Positions 26,852 to 35,691 are shown, counted from the first letter of the stretch. The stretch is 64,000 bases of DNA from Thalassobellus citreus (GCF_044385915.1 NZ_JBISCC010000127.1:1-64000), one strand, 5' to 3'. Notes: generated by a model from the sequence alone, not told the origin. Numbers and translations: made by a program.

Positions 26852-27229
26852 TTAATCTAATACGCTATCTCCTGAATCTCCAGTACGAATACTAAGTGCT
26901 TCTGTAGTAGGTAATACAAATATTTTTCCATCACCTGCTGCGTCTGTTCGATTAGCACCCATGATTGCTTGTATAGCGGTTTTAACCTTTGAGTCTTCAA
27001 CGGTAACTGTTATCATTCTGTGTAATCTAAGTCTTGGTTCTGGTCCTAAAAGGGCAATGGCTTCTGGCTGATTATTTTTTACGCCTTCCATAACTTCGGC
27101 ATCCCATTTTCCTTTACCTCGACCATAAACTTGCCCTGTTGCTGTGAATGATGGTATATTAGCATCAGAAAGTGCTTTTTTTGTTGAATTCATTGTATGA
27201 ATTCTTAATATGGCTATAACTGTCTTCAT
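26852..27229 (-). CDS. nifI2: NifI2, PII-like nitrogenase regulator
   Basis: A 125-residue PII-superfamily protein with an enlarged T-loop (GQVYGRGKGKWDAEVMEGV, then NNQPEAIALLGPEPRLRL) and the conserved C-terminal core (NRTDAAGDGKIFVLP). In methanogens NifI1-NifI2 complexes bind dinitrogenase and switch it off when ammonium rises; 2-oxoglutarate and ATP relieve this. The same post-translational switch is expected here. It lies between nifI1 and nifD, as in archaea, clostridia and Chlorobi. Confidence 0.92.
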   Translation of the reverse strand: MKTVIAILRIHTMNSTKKALSDANIPSFTATGQVYGRGKGKWDAEVMEGVKNNQPEAIALLGPEPRLRLHRMITVTVEDSKVKTAIQAIMGANRTDAAGDGKIFVLPTTEALSIRTGDSGDSVLD

Positions 27230-27241
27230 ATTGCTTTCTGT

Positions 27242-27568
27242 TTAAAGTTCTTTTGTGCCACGACTTATTGTATAGGCTTCTTCAACTGGACTTACAAATA
27301 TTTTACCGTCTCCAAAAGCTCCTTTTTCTCCAGTACGTGCAGATTCCATAATTGTTCTTATTGAAAAATCTTTGTCTTCGTCTTTAACAACAATCATTAA
27401 TAAATCTTTAGGAATTTCATCATAAGTAATATCTCCTATTTTAATTCCTCGTTGTTTACCACGTCCTACAACTGGTACTTTTGTAACAGCTACAAAACCA
27501 GATTCAAATAACGATTTAATTACGGTTGCAGATTTTTCAGATCTTACAATGGCTCTTATTAATTGCAT
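27242..27568 (-). CDS. nifI1: NifI1, PII-like nitrogenase regulator
   Basis: A 108-residue PII-superfamily protein with a short T-loop (VVGRGKQRGIKIGDITYDEI) and the core motif ARTGEKGAFGDGKIFV. It is the partner of NifI2 in the nitrogenase switch-off complex. The T-loop lacks the usual GlnB uridylylation context, so regulation by ligand binding alone is likely. It sits 28 bases after nifH and 12 bases before nifI2. Confidence 0.92.
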   Translation of the reverse strand: MQLIRAIVRSEKSATVIKSLFESGFVAVTKVPVVGRGKQRGIKIGDITYDEIPKDLLMIVVKDEDKDFSIRTIMESARTGEKGAFGDGKIFVSPVEEAYTISRGTKEL

Positions 27569-27596
27569 ATTGATATATTTTAAATGATTGTGTTTT

Positions 27597-28421
27597 TTAA
27601 TTAAGTATTCCGAATTCTATAAGTAACCCTTCTAGTTCTTCAATTTCAAGAGGTGTTGGAACTACAAACATTTTGTTTTGATCAATTTTTTTAGCAAGTT
27701 GTCTGTATTCTTCTGCTTGAGAATGGTTTGGTTCGTATTCGATAACTGTTTTTCTATGAATTTCGGCTTTTTGAACCATGTTGTCACGTGGTACAAAATG
27801 AATCATTTGAGTTCCTAATTTTTTTGCTAATTCTTCAATCATTTGTTGTTCATTATCAACCAAACGACTGTTGCAAATAAGTCCTCCTAAACGCACAGCT
27901 CCTGCTTGCGCAAACTTTACAATACCTTTACAAATATTATTTGCAGCATACATAGCCATCATTTCACCAGAAACTACAATGTAAATTTCTTCTGCTTTAC
28001 CATCTCTAATTGGCATTGCGAATCCACCACAAACAACATCTCCTAATACATCATAAAAAGCATAATCTAGAGACTTATCTTCATCATAAGCTCCTAGTTG
28101 TTCTAACATGTTAATTGATGTAATAATACCACGACCAGCGCAACCAACACCAGGTTCTGGGCCACCAGACTCTGTACAACTTGTATTGCCATAACCAGGT
28201 TTTACAATGTCGTCAAATACAACATCTTCCCCTTCTTCTCTTAATGTGTCTAGTACTGTTTTTTGGGCTAAACCACCTAAGAGAAGTCTAGTTGAATCGG
28301 CTTTAGGATCACATCCTACAACCATTATTTTTTTTCCCATTTCTGCTAAACCAGCCACTGTGTTTTGTGTAGTAGTAGATTTTCCAATACCACCTTTTCC
28401 GTAAATTGCTATTTTTCTCAT
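27597..28421 (-). CDS. nifH: NifH, nitrogenase Fe protein
   Basis: 274 residues with the P-loop GKGGIGKS (8-15), cluster ligands C94 (GVGCAGRG) and C131 (DVVCGGFAMP), switch II (DVLGDVVCGG) and R97, the residue ADP-ribosylated by DraT where that system exists. It is an ATP-dependent reductase that passes electrons from ferredoxin to MoFe protein and also serves in cofactor maturation. It is the first gene of the minus-strand nif unit, preceded by a 385-base regulatory gap shared with the NifA-type gene. Confidence 0.97.
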   Translation of the reverse strand: MRKIAIYGKGGIGKSTTTQNTVAGLAEMGKKIMVVGCDPKADSTRLLLGGLAQKTVLDTLREEGEDVVFDDIVKPGYGNTSCTESGGPEPGVGCAGRGIITSINMLEQLGAYDEDKSLDYAFYDVLGDVVCGGFAMPIRDGKAEEIYIVVSGEMMAMYAANNICKGIVKFAQAGAVRLGGLICNSRLVDNEQQMIEELAKKLGTQMIHFVPRDNMVQKAEIHRKTVIEYEPNHSQAEEYRQLAKKIDQNKMFVVPTPLEIEELEGLLIEFGILN

Positions 28422-28458
28422 AAGTAAGATTATTTAATGAATGTTTGATTTTCATTTT

Positions 28459-28474
28459 TCACTTACTATGCCAA
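28459..28474 (-). promoter_or_regulatory. Possible sigma54 promoter of nifH
   Basis: The minus strand reads TTGGCATAGTAAGTGA. The -24 part (TTGGCA) matches the consensus well and the -12 part (GTGA against TTGC) poorly, with the G at the correct 12-base spacing. It lies about 40 bases before the nifH start. Presence of a sigma54 activator next door supports the reading, but the -12 mismatch keeps confidence low. Confidence 0.35.
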
Positions 28475-28585
28475 CAAAACATTTAGTAAAATAAAAGGAT
28501 TGAAATTATTGTTTTAAATAACTGTTTGTTAGGTTGTTATAAAAAAAATAAAGTTTTTTGAAAATGATTTATATAAAAAATGAAG

Positions 28586-28631
28586 TTTACAAAAATGTAA
28601 AAAAACAGTGGCTATTTTACATTTTTGTAAA
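28586..28631. promoter_or_regulatory. Tandem palindromic operator TTTACA-N4-TGTAAA
   Basis: Two perfect 16-base palindromes with centres 30 bases apart, about three helical turns, so bound dimers would lie on the same face of DNA. The whole 28586-28631 block is also a 17-base inverted repeat. The sequence differs from the classical NifA site TGT-N10-ACA. It could bind the NifA-type protein or a CRP/FNR-like regulator. Confidence 0.6.
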
Positions 28632-28806
28632 ATATTGTAATTGCATAATTTTCAACAAAATGAATAAAACCATAAATAATAATTGCAACTATAGTGTTTT
28701 TGTTATTTAAAATTATTAAAAATGGTTATTTTGTTAAAAATTATGTATTTTTGAATTTGGTGTATTGTCTTCTATAAAGAAGTAGAATCTAATAGTATAA
28801 CGTCCT

Positions 28807-30417
28807 ATGTCTACAGCATTAAAAAATAATATTAAAGACGGATTTAAAAGTCATTATTGTCATAAAGCTGGGAGATTCTGTAAAGGAGATACTGAATTAC
28901 CACTGTTGTTTGAAATTAGTACCATGATTAATAATACTAGGTTCATTAAAGATATAATGGCACCAGTTATGGAACTAGTAGCAAGGTATTTAGACGCAGA
29001 GCGTTCTATTCTATCGATATTGAATCGAGAGGTTTCTAAAATTTTAATAGAGGCTTCTTACGGAATGTCTTATGATGACAAAAAACAAGGACGTTATTTA
29101 GTTGGAGAAGGTATTACTGGAAATGTTGTTAAAAGTGGAGAGCCTATCTTTATTGATAAAATTGAAGGCGCTCAAGGTTTTGTAAATAAAACCAAAATGG
29201 AACTTCAAACAAAAAATAACAAAGATATTTCTTTTGTTATTGTACCAATAAAAGTTGATAATGAAATTGTTGGAACATTAAGTATTTCTAGAGTTTATGA
29301 TGAACGTGTAAATAAAAATGAGCTTATCAGAATTCTTTCGGTTATTGGTTCTATGCTTGCACAAGCTGTAAGAGCCAAACAAGATAGAATGGAAGAAATA
29401 GAACGCTTGAAAAACGAAAATAAAAAATTACATTTAGAACTTGAAAACAGGTTTTCTTATGAGAATATAATTGGTAATTGCTTTAAACTACGAGAGGTTT
29501 TTAAACAAATAGAACAAGTGGCTAAAACTGAAGCAACGGTTTTAATAAGAGGAGAAAGTGGTGTTGGTAAAGAGTTAATAGCTGATGCCATACATTATAA
29601 AAGTAATAGAGCATCAAAACCTTTTATTAAAGTTAATTGCTCGGCATTACCTGAAACTTTAATTGAAAGCGAATTGTTTGGTCATGAAAAAGGAGCTTTT
29701 ACAGGAGCGTCTGAAGTTAAAAAAGGACGATTTGAATTAGCTCAAGGCGGCACTTTATTTATTGATGAAGTTGGAGAGTTATCTGCAACTATGCAAATTA
29801 AACTTTTAAGAGTGCTTCAAGAAAAGCAATTTGAAAAATTAGGAAGTTCTAAAACTATTAATTGTAATGCTAGAATTATTACAGCAACAAATAGAAACTT
29901 AGAAGAAGCTATTGTAGAAGGTGAATTTAGAGAAGATCTATATTATCGTCTTAATGTATTTCCTTTATATATACCTCCTTTAAGGGAGCGACTAAATGAT
30001 ATTCCAATTTTAGCAGATCATTTTATTCAAAAAGCAAATAAAAAGAATGGTACGAATATTTTAAGAATATCTTCTTCTGCTATTGATGCTTTAATGATTT
30101 ACAAATGGCCAGGAAACATTAGAGAATTAGAAAATTGTGTTGAACGTGCCGCTATTCTTAGTACCGATCAAGTAATACGAATAGAAAATCTTCCTCCAAC
30201 ACTTCAAACTGCCGAGTCATCAAGTACACTTAATAAAGGGACGCTTCAAATTATTGTAGAAAAGGTGGAAAAACAATTAATTATTGATTGTCTTACCGTA
30301 AAAAAAGGGAATGTTTTACAAACTGCAAAACAACTTAAAATTTCAAACCGTAAACTTGGTTTAAGAATTGATAAATACAATATTAATGTAGATAAGTATA
30401 AAGGGAAAGTAATTTGA
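28807..30417 (+). CDS. nifA: NifA-type sigma54-dependent activator
   Basis: 536 residues: an N-terminal GAF sensor (about 35-190), an AAA+ sigma54-activation domain (about 218-445) with Walker A GESGVGKE (249-256), the sigma54 loop GAFTGA (296-301) and Walker B FIDEVGE, and a C-terminal Fis-type helix-turn-helix (about 490-530). The divergent position next to nifH argues for NifA. The Cys-rich linker that makes many proteobacterial NifA proteins O2-sensitive is absent (only one Cys near the end of the AAA+ domain), although the N-terminus has HYCHKAGRFC. No nifL is present. Confidence 0.88.
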   Translation: MSTALKNNIKDGFKSHYCHKAGRFCKGDTELPLLFEISTMINNTRFIKDIMAPVMELVARYLDAERSILSILNREVSKILIEASYGMSYDDKKQGRYLVGEGITGNVVKSGEPIFIDKIEGAQGFVNKTKMELQTKNNKDISFVIVPIKVDNEIVGTLSISRVYDERVNKNELIRILSVIGSMLAQAVRAKQDRMEEIERLKNENKKLHLELENRFSYENIIGNCFKLREVFKQIEQVAKTEATVLIRGESGVGKELIADAIHYKSNRASKPFIKVNCSALPETLIESELFGHEKGAFTGASEVKKGRFELAQGGTLFIDEVGELSATMQIKLLRVLQEKQFEKLGSSKTINCNARIITATNRNLEEAIVEGEFREDLYYRLNVFPLYIPPLRERLNDIPILADHFIQKANKKNGTNILRISSSAIDALMIYKWPGNIRELENCVERAAILSTDQVIRIENLPPTLQTAESSSTLNKGTLQIIVEKVEKQLIIDCLTVKKGNVLQTAKQLKISNRKLGLRIDKYNINVDKYKGKVI

Positions 30418-30514
30418 TTTTTATTTATAATAATAAGTAAAAGCGCGATCGTTTTCTTTAAAACGTTTATTAAAAGTCTTATAAAAAAGTATATTTGCTT
30501 AAAATTTAAATTAC

Positions 30515-33500
30515 GTGAGTAAAACTATTCTCTCGCAAACTTATGCACAGACTTTGCAAACGCGAAATCTGAAAACGTCTATTGCCAATTCTCAAAGTAA
30601 AACACATTTAAAAGGCCTTGTAGGCTCCTCGTTTTCGTTTGTTATATCGAGTGTGTTTAAAGAAGCAGAGAAACCTTTTTTAATTGTTTTTAACGATAAA
30701 GAAGAAGCTGCTTTTTACCTAAACGATTTAGAACAATTATGTGGCGATAAAGATGTATTATTTTATCCTGGAAGTTACCGCAGACCTTATCAAATAGAAG
30801 AAACCGATAATGCTAATGTACTATTACGAGCTGAGGTTTTAAACCGCATAAACTCTCAAAAAAAACCAGCCATTATTGTTACGTATCCAGATGCGCTTTT
30901 CGAGCAGGTGGTAACTAGAAAAGAATTAGAACGTAATACTTTAAAAATTGGTGTTAATGACGATTTATCTATCGATTTTGTAAATGAGGTGTTGTTTGAA
31001 TATCAATTTAAACGGGTCGATTTTGTTACCGAACCTGGTGAGTTTTCGGTACGTGGAGGTATTGTAGATGTATTTTCGTTTTCGCACGATCAACCTTATA
31101 GAATTGAGTTTTTTGGCGATGAGGTTGATAGTATTAGAACCTTTGATGTAGAGACACAATTATCTATAGAGCAGATTAAAAAAATCAACATCATTCCTAA
31201 TGTTGCCAATAAATTATTAGAAGAAAAACGTCAAAGTTTTTTAAAATATATTGCTCAAAAAACAGTGGTGTATTTTAAAAATGCCGATTTATTCTTTTCA
31301 AGAATAGACGATTTTTATACCAAAGCAGAAGAAGCTTTTAAAACCTTGTCTTCAGATATTAAGCATGCCGAACCAAATGAGTTATTTAGTAATTCTGAAT
31401 TATTAAAAAAACAATTGTTAGAGTTTTCAATTGTAGAGTTTGGTAGTTCTGCTGTCTTTTCTAGTATAGGCGATACGCAATCAATTGCATTTAATACTTC
31501 TCCACAGCCTTCTTTTAACAAGCAATTTAATTTGTTAATAGAAGATTTAAATACCAATCACGATAAAGGATATAAAAATTATATAGCCTGTGTAAGTGAA
31601 CAGCAAGCAAAACGCTTTCATGATATTTTTGATGATGTAGAAGAAGAGGTTCATTATAAAACCATTGTTTTATCATTACATCAAGGGTTTATAGATCACG
31701 ACTCAAAAGTGGTGTGTTATACAGATCATCAAATTTTTGAACGTTACCATAAGTTTCATGTTAAAAACGGTTATGCTAAAAAGCAAGCCATTACTTTAAA
31801 GGAGCTTACAAATTTAGATATTGGTGATTATGTAACGCATATAGATCATGGTATTGGACGTTTTGGCGGACTTCAAAAAATAGATGTAGAAGGCAAAAAA
31901 CAAGAAGCTATTAAACTGGTTTATGGTGAGCGCGATGTACTGTATTTAAGTATTCATTCACTTCATAAAATAACTAAGTTTAATGGAAAAGATGGGAAGC
32001 CACCAAAAATTTACAAACTTGGTAGTACCGCTTGGAAAACTTTAAAAGCCAAAACAAAAGCACGTGTAAAACATGTAGCGTTTAACTTAATTAAACTTTA
32101 CGCTAAACGTAAAACCGAAAAAGGCTATCAATACAAGACAGATAGTTATATGCAACATGAGTTGGAGGCTTCTTTTATTTATGAAGATACGCCCGACCAA
32201 AGTACTGCTACTGCCGATATTAAAGCCGATATGGAAAGCGAACGCCCTATGGACAGATTGGTTTGTGGCGATGTAGGTTTTGGTAAAACAGAAGTCGCTA
32301 TTCGTGCCGCTTTTAAAGCTGTAGATAATGGCAAACAAGTCGCTGTTTTGGTGCCAACAACTATTTTAGCATATCAGCATTCTAGAACCTTTGCAGCACG
32401 TTTAAAAGAATTCCCTGTAACGGTAGATTATTTAAATAGATTTAGAACTGCAAAAGAAAAAAGAGAGACTTTAGAGAATCTTGAAAAAGGAAAAGTAGAT
32501 ATTATTATTGGCACACACCAACTCGTTAATAAAAAAGTAAAGTTTAAAGATTTAGGCCTCCTAATTGTTGATGAAGAACAGAAATTTGGAGTTGCTGTAA
32601 AGGAAAAACTTAAAACATTAAAAGATAATGTAGATGTGTTGACTTTAACCGCAACACCAATTCCGCGAACGCTTCAATTTAGTTTAATGGCTGCCCGCGA
32701 TTTATCGGTTATTACAACGCCACCACCAAATCGTTATCCTATAGAAAGTCATGTAATTCGGTTTAGTGAAGATAGTATTCGTGATGCCGTGAGTTATGAA
32801 ATTGAACGTGGCGGACAAATATTTTTTATTCATAATCGTATTGAAAATATTAAGGAAGTCGCAGGCATGATTCAGCGTTTAGTGCCCGATGCTAAAATAG
32901 GTATTGGTCATGGGCAAATGGATGGTAAAAAACTAGAACAGCTTATGTTATCGTTTATGGATGGTGCTTTTGATGTGTTAGTGAGCACAACCATTATTGA
33001 AAGTGGATTGGATGTGCCTAATGCGAATACCATTTTTATTAATAACGCTAATAATTTCGGATTGAGCGATTTACACCAAATGCGTGGTCGTGTAGGGCGT
33101 AGTAATAAAAAAGCATTCTGTTATTTTATAACACCCGAATATTCGGCTATGACAGATGATGCTAGAAAACGAATTACAGCCTTAGAACAGTTTACCGAAT
33201 TAGGAAGCGGCTTTAATATAGCCATGAAAGATTTAGAAATTCGTGGTGCAGGCGATTTGTTAGGTGGTGAACAAAGCGGATTTATAAATGAAATAGGCTT
33301 TGATACTTATCAGAAAATATTAAATGAAGCAATTGAAGAACTTAAAGAAAACGAGTTTAAAGATTTATATGATGAAGACGATAAAGTTTACGTTAAAGAA
33401 GTAACTATCGATTCGGATTTTGAATTGTTATTTCCAGATGATTATGTAAATAATATTGCTGAACGTTTAAATTTATACACACAGCTAAATAATTTAAATA

Positions 33501-33856
33501 CTGAAGAAGAATTACAGAAATTTGAAAAAGAATTAGTCGATCGTTTTGGAGAATTACCAAATCAAGTGACCGATTTATTAAATAGTGTCCAAATAAAGTG
33601 GTTGGCAACTAAAATAGGTTTCGAAAAAATTATTATGAAACAAGGTAAGTTTGTAGGCTATTTTATTACCGACCAACAAAGTAATTTTTATCAAAGTAAA
33701 GGGTTTACTAAAGTGCTTCAATTTGTGCAAAAAAACCCAAGAATTTGTAAAATGAAAGAAAAGCAAACGCGTAATGGCTTACGATTATTATTAACTTTTG
33801 AATCTGTTAAATCTGTAAAACAAGCTTTCGAGTTGTTAAAACCTATCGTGGCTTGA
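30515..33856 (+). CDS. mfd: Transcription-repair coupling factor
   Basis: 1113 residues with a GTG start; a TATATTTG -7 box at 30490-30497 leaves a leader of only about 12 bases. Domains in order: UvrB-like N-terminus, RNA polymerase interaction domain (DIGDYVTHIDHGIGRFGG near 445), translocase motor with Walker A GDVGFGKTE and DEEQ box, and a C-terminal TRCF domain. It removes stalled RNA polymerase and recruits UvrA. This housekeeping gene marks the right border of the nif island. Confidence 0.97.
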   Translation: MSKTILSQTYAQTLQTRNLKTSIANSQSKTHLKGLVGSSFSFVISSVFKEAEKPFLIVFNDKEEAAFYLNDLEQLCGDKDVLFYPGSYRRPYQIEETDNANVLLRAEVLNRINSQKKPAIIVTYPDALFEQVVTRKELERNTLKIGVNDDLSIDFVNEVLFEYQFKRVDFVTEPGEFSVRGGIVDVFSFSHDQPYRIEFFGDEVDSIRTFDVETQLSIEQIKKINIIPNVANKLLEEKRQSFLKYIAQKTVVYFKNADLFFSRIDDFYTKAEEAFKTLSSDIKHAEPNELFSNSELLKKQLLEFSIVEFGSSAVFSSIGDTQSIAFNTSPQPSFNKQFNLLIEDLNTNHDKGYKNYIACVSEQQAKRFHDIFDDVEEEVHYKTIVLSLHQGFIDHDSKVVCYTDHQIFERYHKFHVKNGYAKKQAITLKELTNLDIGDYVTHIDHGIGRFGGLQKIDVEGKKQEAIKLVYGERDVLYLSIHSLHKITKFNGKDGKPPKIYKLGSTAWKTLKAKTKARVKHVAFNLIKLYAKRKTEKGYQYKTDSYMQHELEASFIYEDTPDQSTATADIKADMESERPMDRLVCGDVGFGKTEVAIRAAFKAVDNGKQVAVLVPTTILAYQHSRTFAARLKEFPVTVDYLNRFRTAKEKRETLENLEKGKVDIIIGTHQLVNKKVKFKDLGLLIVDEEQKFGVAVKEKLKTLKDNVDVLTLTATPIPRTLQFSLMAARDLSVITTPPPNRYPIESHVIRFSEDSIRDAVSYEIERGGQIFFIHNRIENIKEVAGMIQRLVPDAKIGIGHGQMDGKKLEQLMLSFMDGAFDVLVSTTIIESGLDVPNANTIFINNANNFGLSDLHQMRGRVGRSNKKAFCYFITPEYSAMTDDARKRITALEQFTELGSGFNIAMKDLEIRGAGDLLGGEQSGFINEIGFDTYQKILNEAIEELKENEFKDLYDEDDKVYVKEVTIDSDFELLFPDDYVNNIAERLNLYTQLNNLNTEEELQKFEKELVDRFGELPNQVTDLLNSVQIKWLATKIGFEKIIMKQGKFVGYFITDQQSNFYQSKGFTKVLQFVQKNPRICKMKEKQTRNGLRLLLTFESVKSVKQAFELLKPIVA

Positions 33857-33893
33857 TTATTGATTTTTATGATATATAAATAAATTAGTGCCC

Positions 33894-35222
33894 ATGTTAA
33901 ACCGAATTATTGTCTTAGTAGTATTATTACCAACATTTCTTTTTGCGCAACGTACTATAAAAGGAACGTTCTCTCCAGCTAAAGACTATAACGTTGCATT
34001 ATTGTATAAAGCAACGCCTACTATCTCAGAATACGTTACTAATGCAGAAATAAAAGAAGATGGAAGCTTTCAGTTTCAGTTAGATTCTACAGCAACAAAG
34101 GGTATTTATAAATTGGTATATGCGGTACCGCAAGAAGATTATAATTTCGATATTATTTATAATGCAAAAGAAGATATAGAGCTTACTTTTAACTCGGAAA
34201 CAGGTGTAAAATTCACATCTTCTTCAGAAAATAAACTTTTAGCATCTTATACCAATAGTATGTCTATGGTTACTCAAAGTATAGGTAATTATTTTAGGCA
34301 ACAAAGTACAGATACCACGGCATTAAAAACCATTTTTAAAACTCAAAAAGAAACGCAACTAAACTTTGAAAAAGCAGCTCAAGGTACTATTGCACTTCAA
34401 TTTATTAAAGCTAATAAGCCTTATGTACCCGAAGTATTTGAAGATGTAAAAACATATATAAATAATTTAGAAAAACATTATTTTGATTATGTAGATTTTA
34501 ATAATACAACATTACAAAGTTCTAGTTTTTTAGAAGAGCGCATGTTAAATTATGTGTTTGGAATGACTTCAAAAACATTAGATGAAGCGTCCAATTATAA
34601 GAAGAATATTGATGTTTTTTGTGATGCTATGAAAATGGTTCCTAATGAAGTTAAGCGAATTTTATTGCTAGATTTATGGCAACAAATGGCCGATTTAGGT
34701 AATGAGCCTATTGCAAATTATATTTCTGAAACTTATTTAATTGATGTTGCTTTGGCTTTGAATGACCAACAGTTGGTTAACGACTTATTATTGTTTAAAA
34801 GAGTTTCTTTAGGTGAAAAAGCACCCGATTTTTCTTTAGAAATAGAAAAAGATGATAAGAAAATCACTAAAAGATTAAGTGAATTAGATACTGCTGAAAA
34901 TTACATAGTAGTTTTTTGGAGTAGTACTTGTTCTCATTGTTTAGAAGAAGTTCCACATTTAGATACTTTTGTAAAAGCTCAAGAAAAAGGAAAGATACAA
35001 GTGGTTGCTATTGGTTTAGAAAAAGAACCATACAAATGGAAAGACCTAACATATGACTATCCAGAATTTATTCATGTGTATGGAGAAGGTAAATGGGATA
35101 ATGCCATAGGAAATGATTATGGTGTAACGGCAACACCAACCTATTTTATTTTAGATAAAGACAAGCACATTATTGCAAAACCAGAACATTTCGAAGATGT
35201 AAAAACCTTTTTTGAGGAATAA
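33894..35222 (+). CDS. Periplasmic TlpA-like thioredoxin-family protein
   Basis: The ATG at 33894 (two codons after an in-frame GTG) gives 442 residues with a signal peptide (RIIVLVVLLPTFLFAQ). The N-terminal half is a DUF4369-like beta domain plus helices. The C-terminal 140 residues form a thioredoxin domain with CSHC (FWSSTCSHCLEEVPHL) and a cis-Pro loop (VTATPTYFI). Such flavobacterial proteins act as periplasmic thiol reductases for cytochrome c maturation or other secreted proteins. Confidence 0.8.
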   Translation: MLNRIIVLVVLLPTFLFAQRTIKGTFSPAKDYNVALLYKATPTISEYVTNAEIKEDGSFQFQLDSTATKGIYKLVYAVPQEDYNFDIIYNAKEDIELTFNSETGVKFTSSSENKLLASYTNSMSMVTQSIGNYFRQQSTDTTALKTIFKTQKETQLNFEKAAQGTIALQFIKANKPYVPEVFEDVKTYINNLEKHYFDYVDFNNTTLQSSSFLEERMLNYVFGMTSKTLDEASNYKKNIDVFCDAMKMVPNEVKRILLLDLWQQMADLGNEPIANYISETYLIDVALALNDQQLVNDLLLFKRVSLGEKAPDFSLEIEKDDKKITKRLSELDTAENYIVVFWSSTCSHCLEEVPHLDTFVKAQEKGKIQVVAIGLEKEPYKWKDLTYDYPEFIHVYGEGKWDNAIGNDYGVTATPTYFILDKDKHIIAKPEHFEDVKTFFEE

Positions 35223-35224
35223 TT

Positions 35225-35254
35225 TGTCATTCCTGCGAATGCAGGGATCCATTT
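35225..35254. repeat. REP-like short palindromic repeat
   Basis: GTCATTCCTGCGAATGCAGG followed by GATCC matches the form of short extragenic repeats scattered in many bacterial genomes: a TTCCTGC/GCAGGGA stem around GAAT. One copy is seen here, just after the TlpA-like gene, so its repeat status in this genome is inferred. Confidence 0.45.
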
Positions 35255-35308
35255 TTAACTCTAAATTTATTGTGAATTATTTTTTGCTTAAGTAATAATA
35301 ATAAAAGT

Positions 35309-35668
35309 TTAAAAATGATAAAAAGCATTTTCTAAATGCTCAATATTAAAGTTGTTGCTTTCTTTTACAATAGCAATAATATCAAAACGCACTTCTACAT
35401 CTAAATCGTTCGCTGTTACATATTCATCAACAGCTTTTACAAGACGTTGAATTTGTTTCGGTTTTACAAAGTCTTGCGGATTTCCAAAATCGACTGTCGA
35501 TCGTGTTTTTACTTCAACAATAGCTAAAATATCATCTTTTTTGGCAATAATATCAACTTCGGCTTTATCAAAACGATAGTTACGTTCTATGATATCGTAA
35601 CTGTTTTTTAATAGAAAATCTACGGCTAGTTGCTCGCCTTTTTTACCAAGTTCGTTGTGTTGAGCCAT
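35309..35668 (-). CDS. YraN-family putative endonuclease (UPF0102)
   Basis: 119 residues with the family pattern GKKGEQLAVDFLLKNSYDIIERNYR and the PD-(D/E)XK-like core AEVDIIAKKDD then IVEVKTRS. The family is widely conserved, resembles Holliday-junction-type nucleases and is poorly characterised. The length is normal for the family. Confidence 0.85.
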   Translation of the reverse strand: MAQHNELGKKGEQLAVDFLLKNSYDIIERNYRFDKAEVDIIAKKDDILAIVEVKTRSTVDFGNPQDFVKPKQIQRLVKAVDEYVTANDLDVEVRFDIIAIVKESNNFNIEHLENAFYHF

Positions 35669-35691
35669 TTTACTAAGATAAAAATATTTTG

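Larger units (their letters stand above)
28422..28806. promoter_or_regulatory. Divergent nifH-nifA regulatory region
   Basis: This 385-base gap holds no gene. It contains a sigma54-like sequence facing nifH (28459-28474), two perfect TTTACA-N4-TGTAAA palindromes (28586-28601 and 28616-28631) about 115-160 bases upstream of it, and a TATTTTTG box at 28745-28752 suitable as a -7 element for the NifA-type gene. The arrangement fits a sigma54 promoter with upstream activator sites next to the gene for the activator. Confidence 0.6.

Noticed and set aside
23770..28421. Alternative (V or Fe-only) nitrogenase
   Set aside because: No anfG/vnfG delta subunit lies between nifD and nifK, dedicated nifE, nifN and nifV are present, and the NifD/NifK features fit the Mo enzyme of clostridial type.
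28640..28806. Sigma54 promoter in front of the NifA-type gene
   Set aside because: TTGCA sequences occur (near 28650 and 28683), but no GG lies 12 bases upstream of either. A TATTTTTG box at 28745 is a better candidate.
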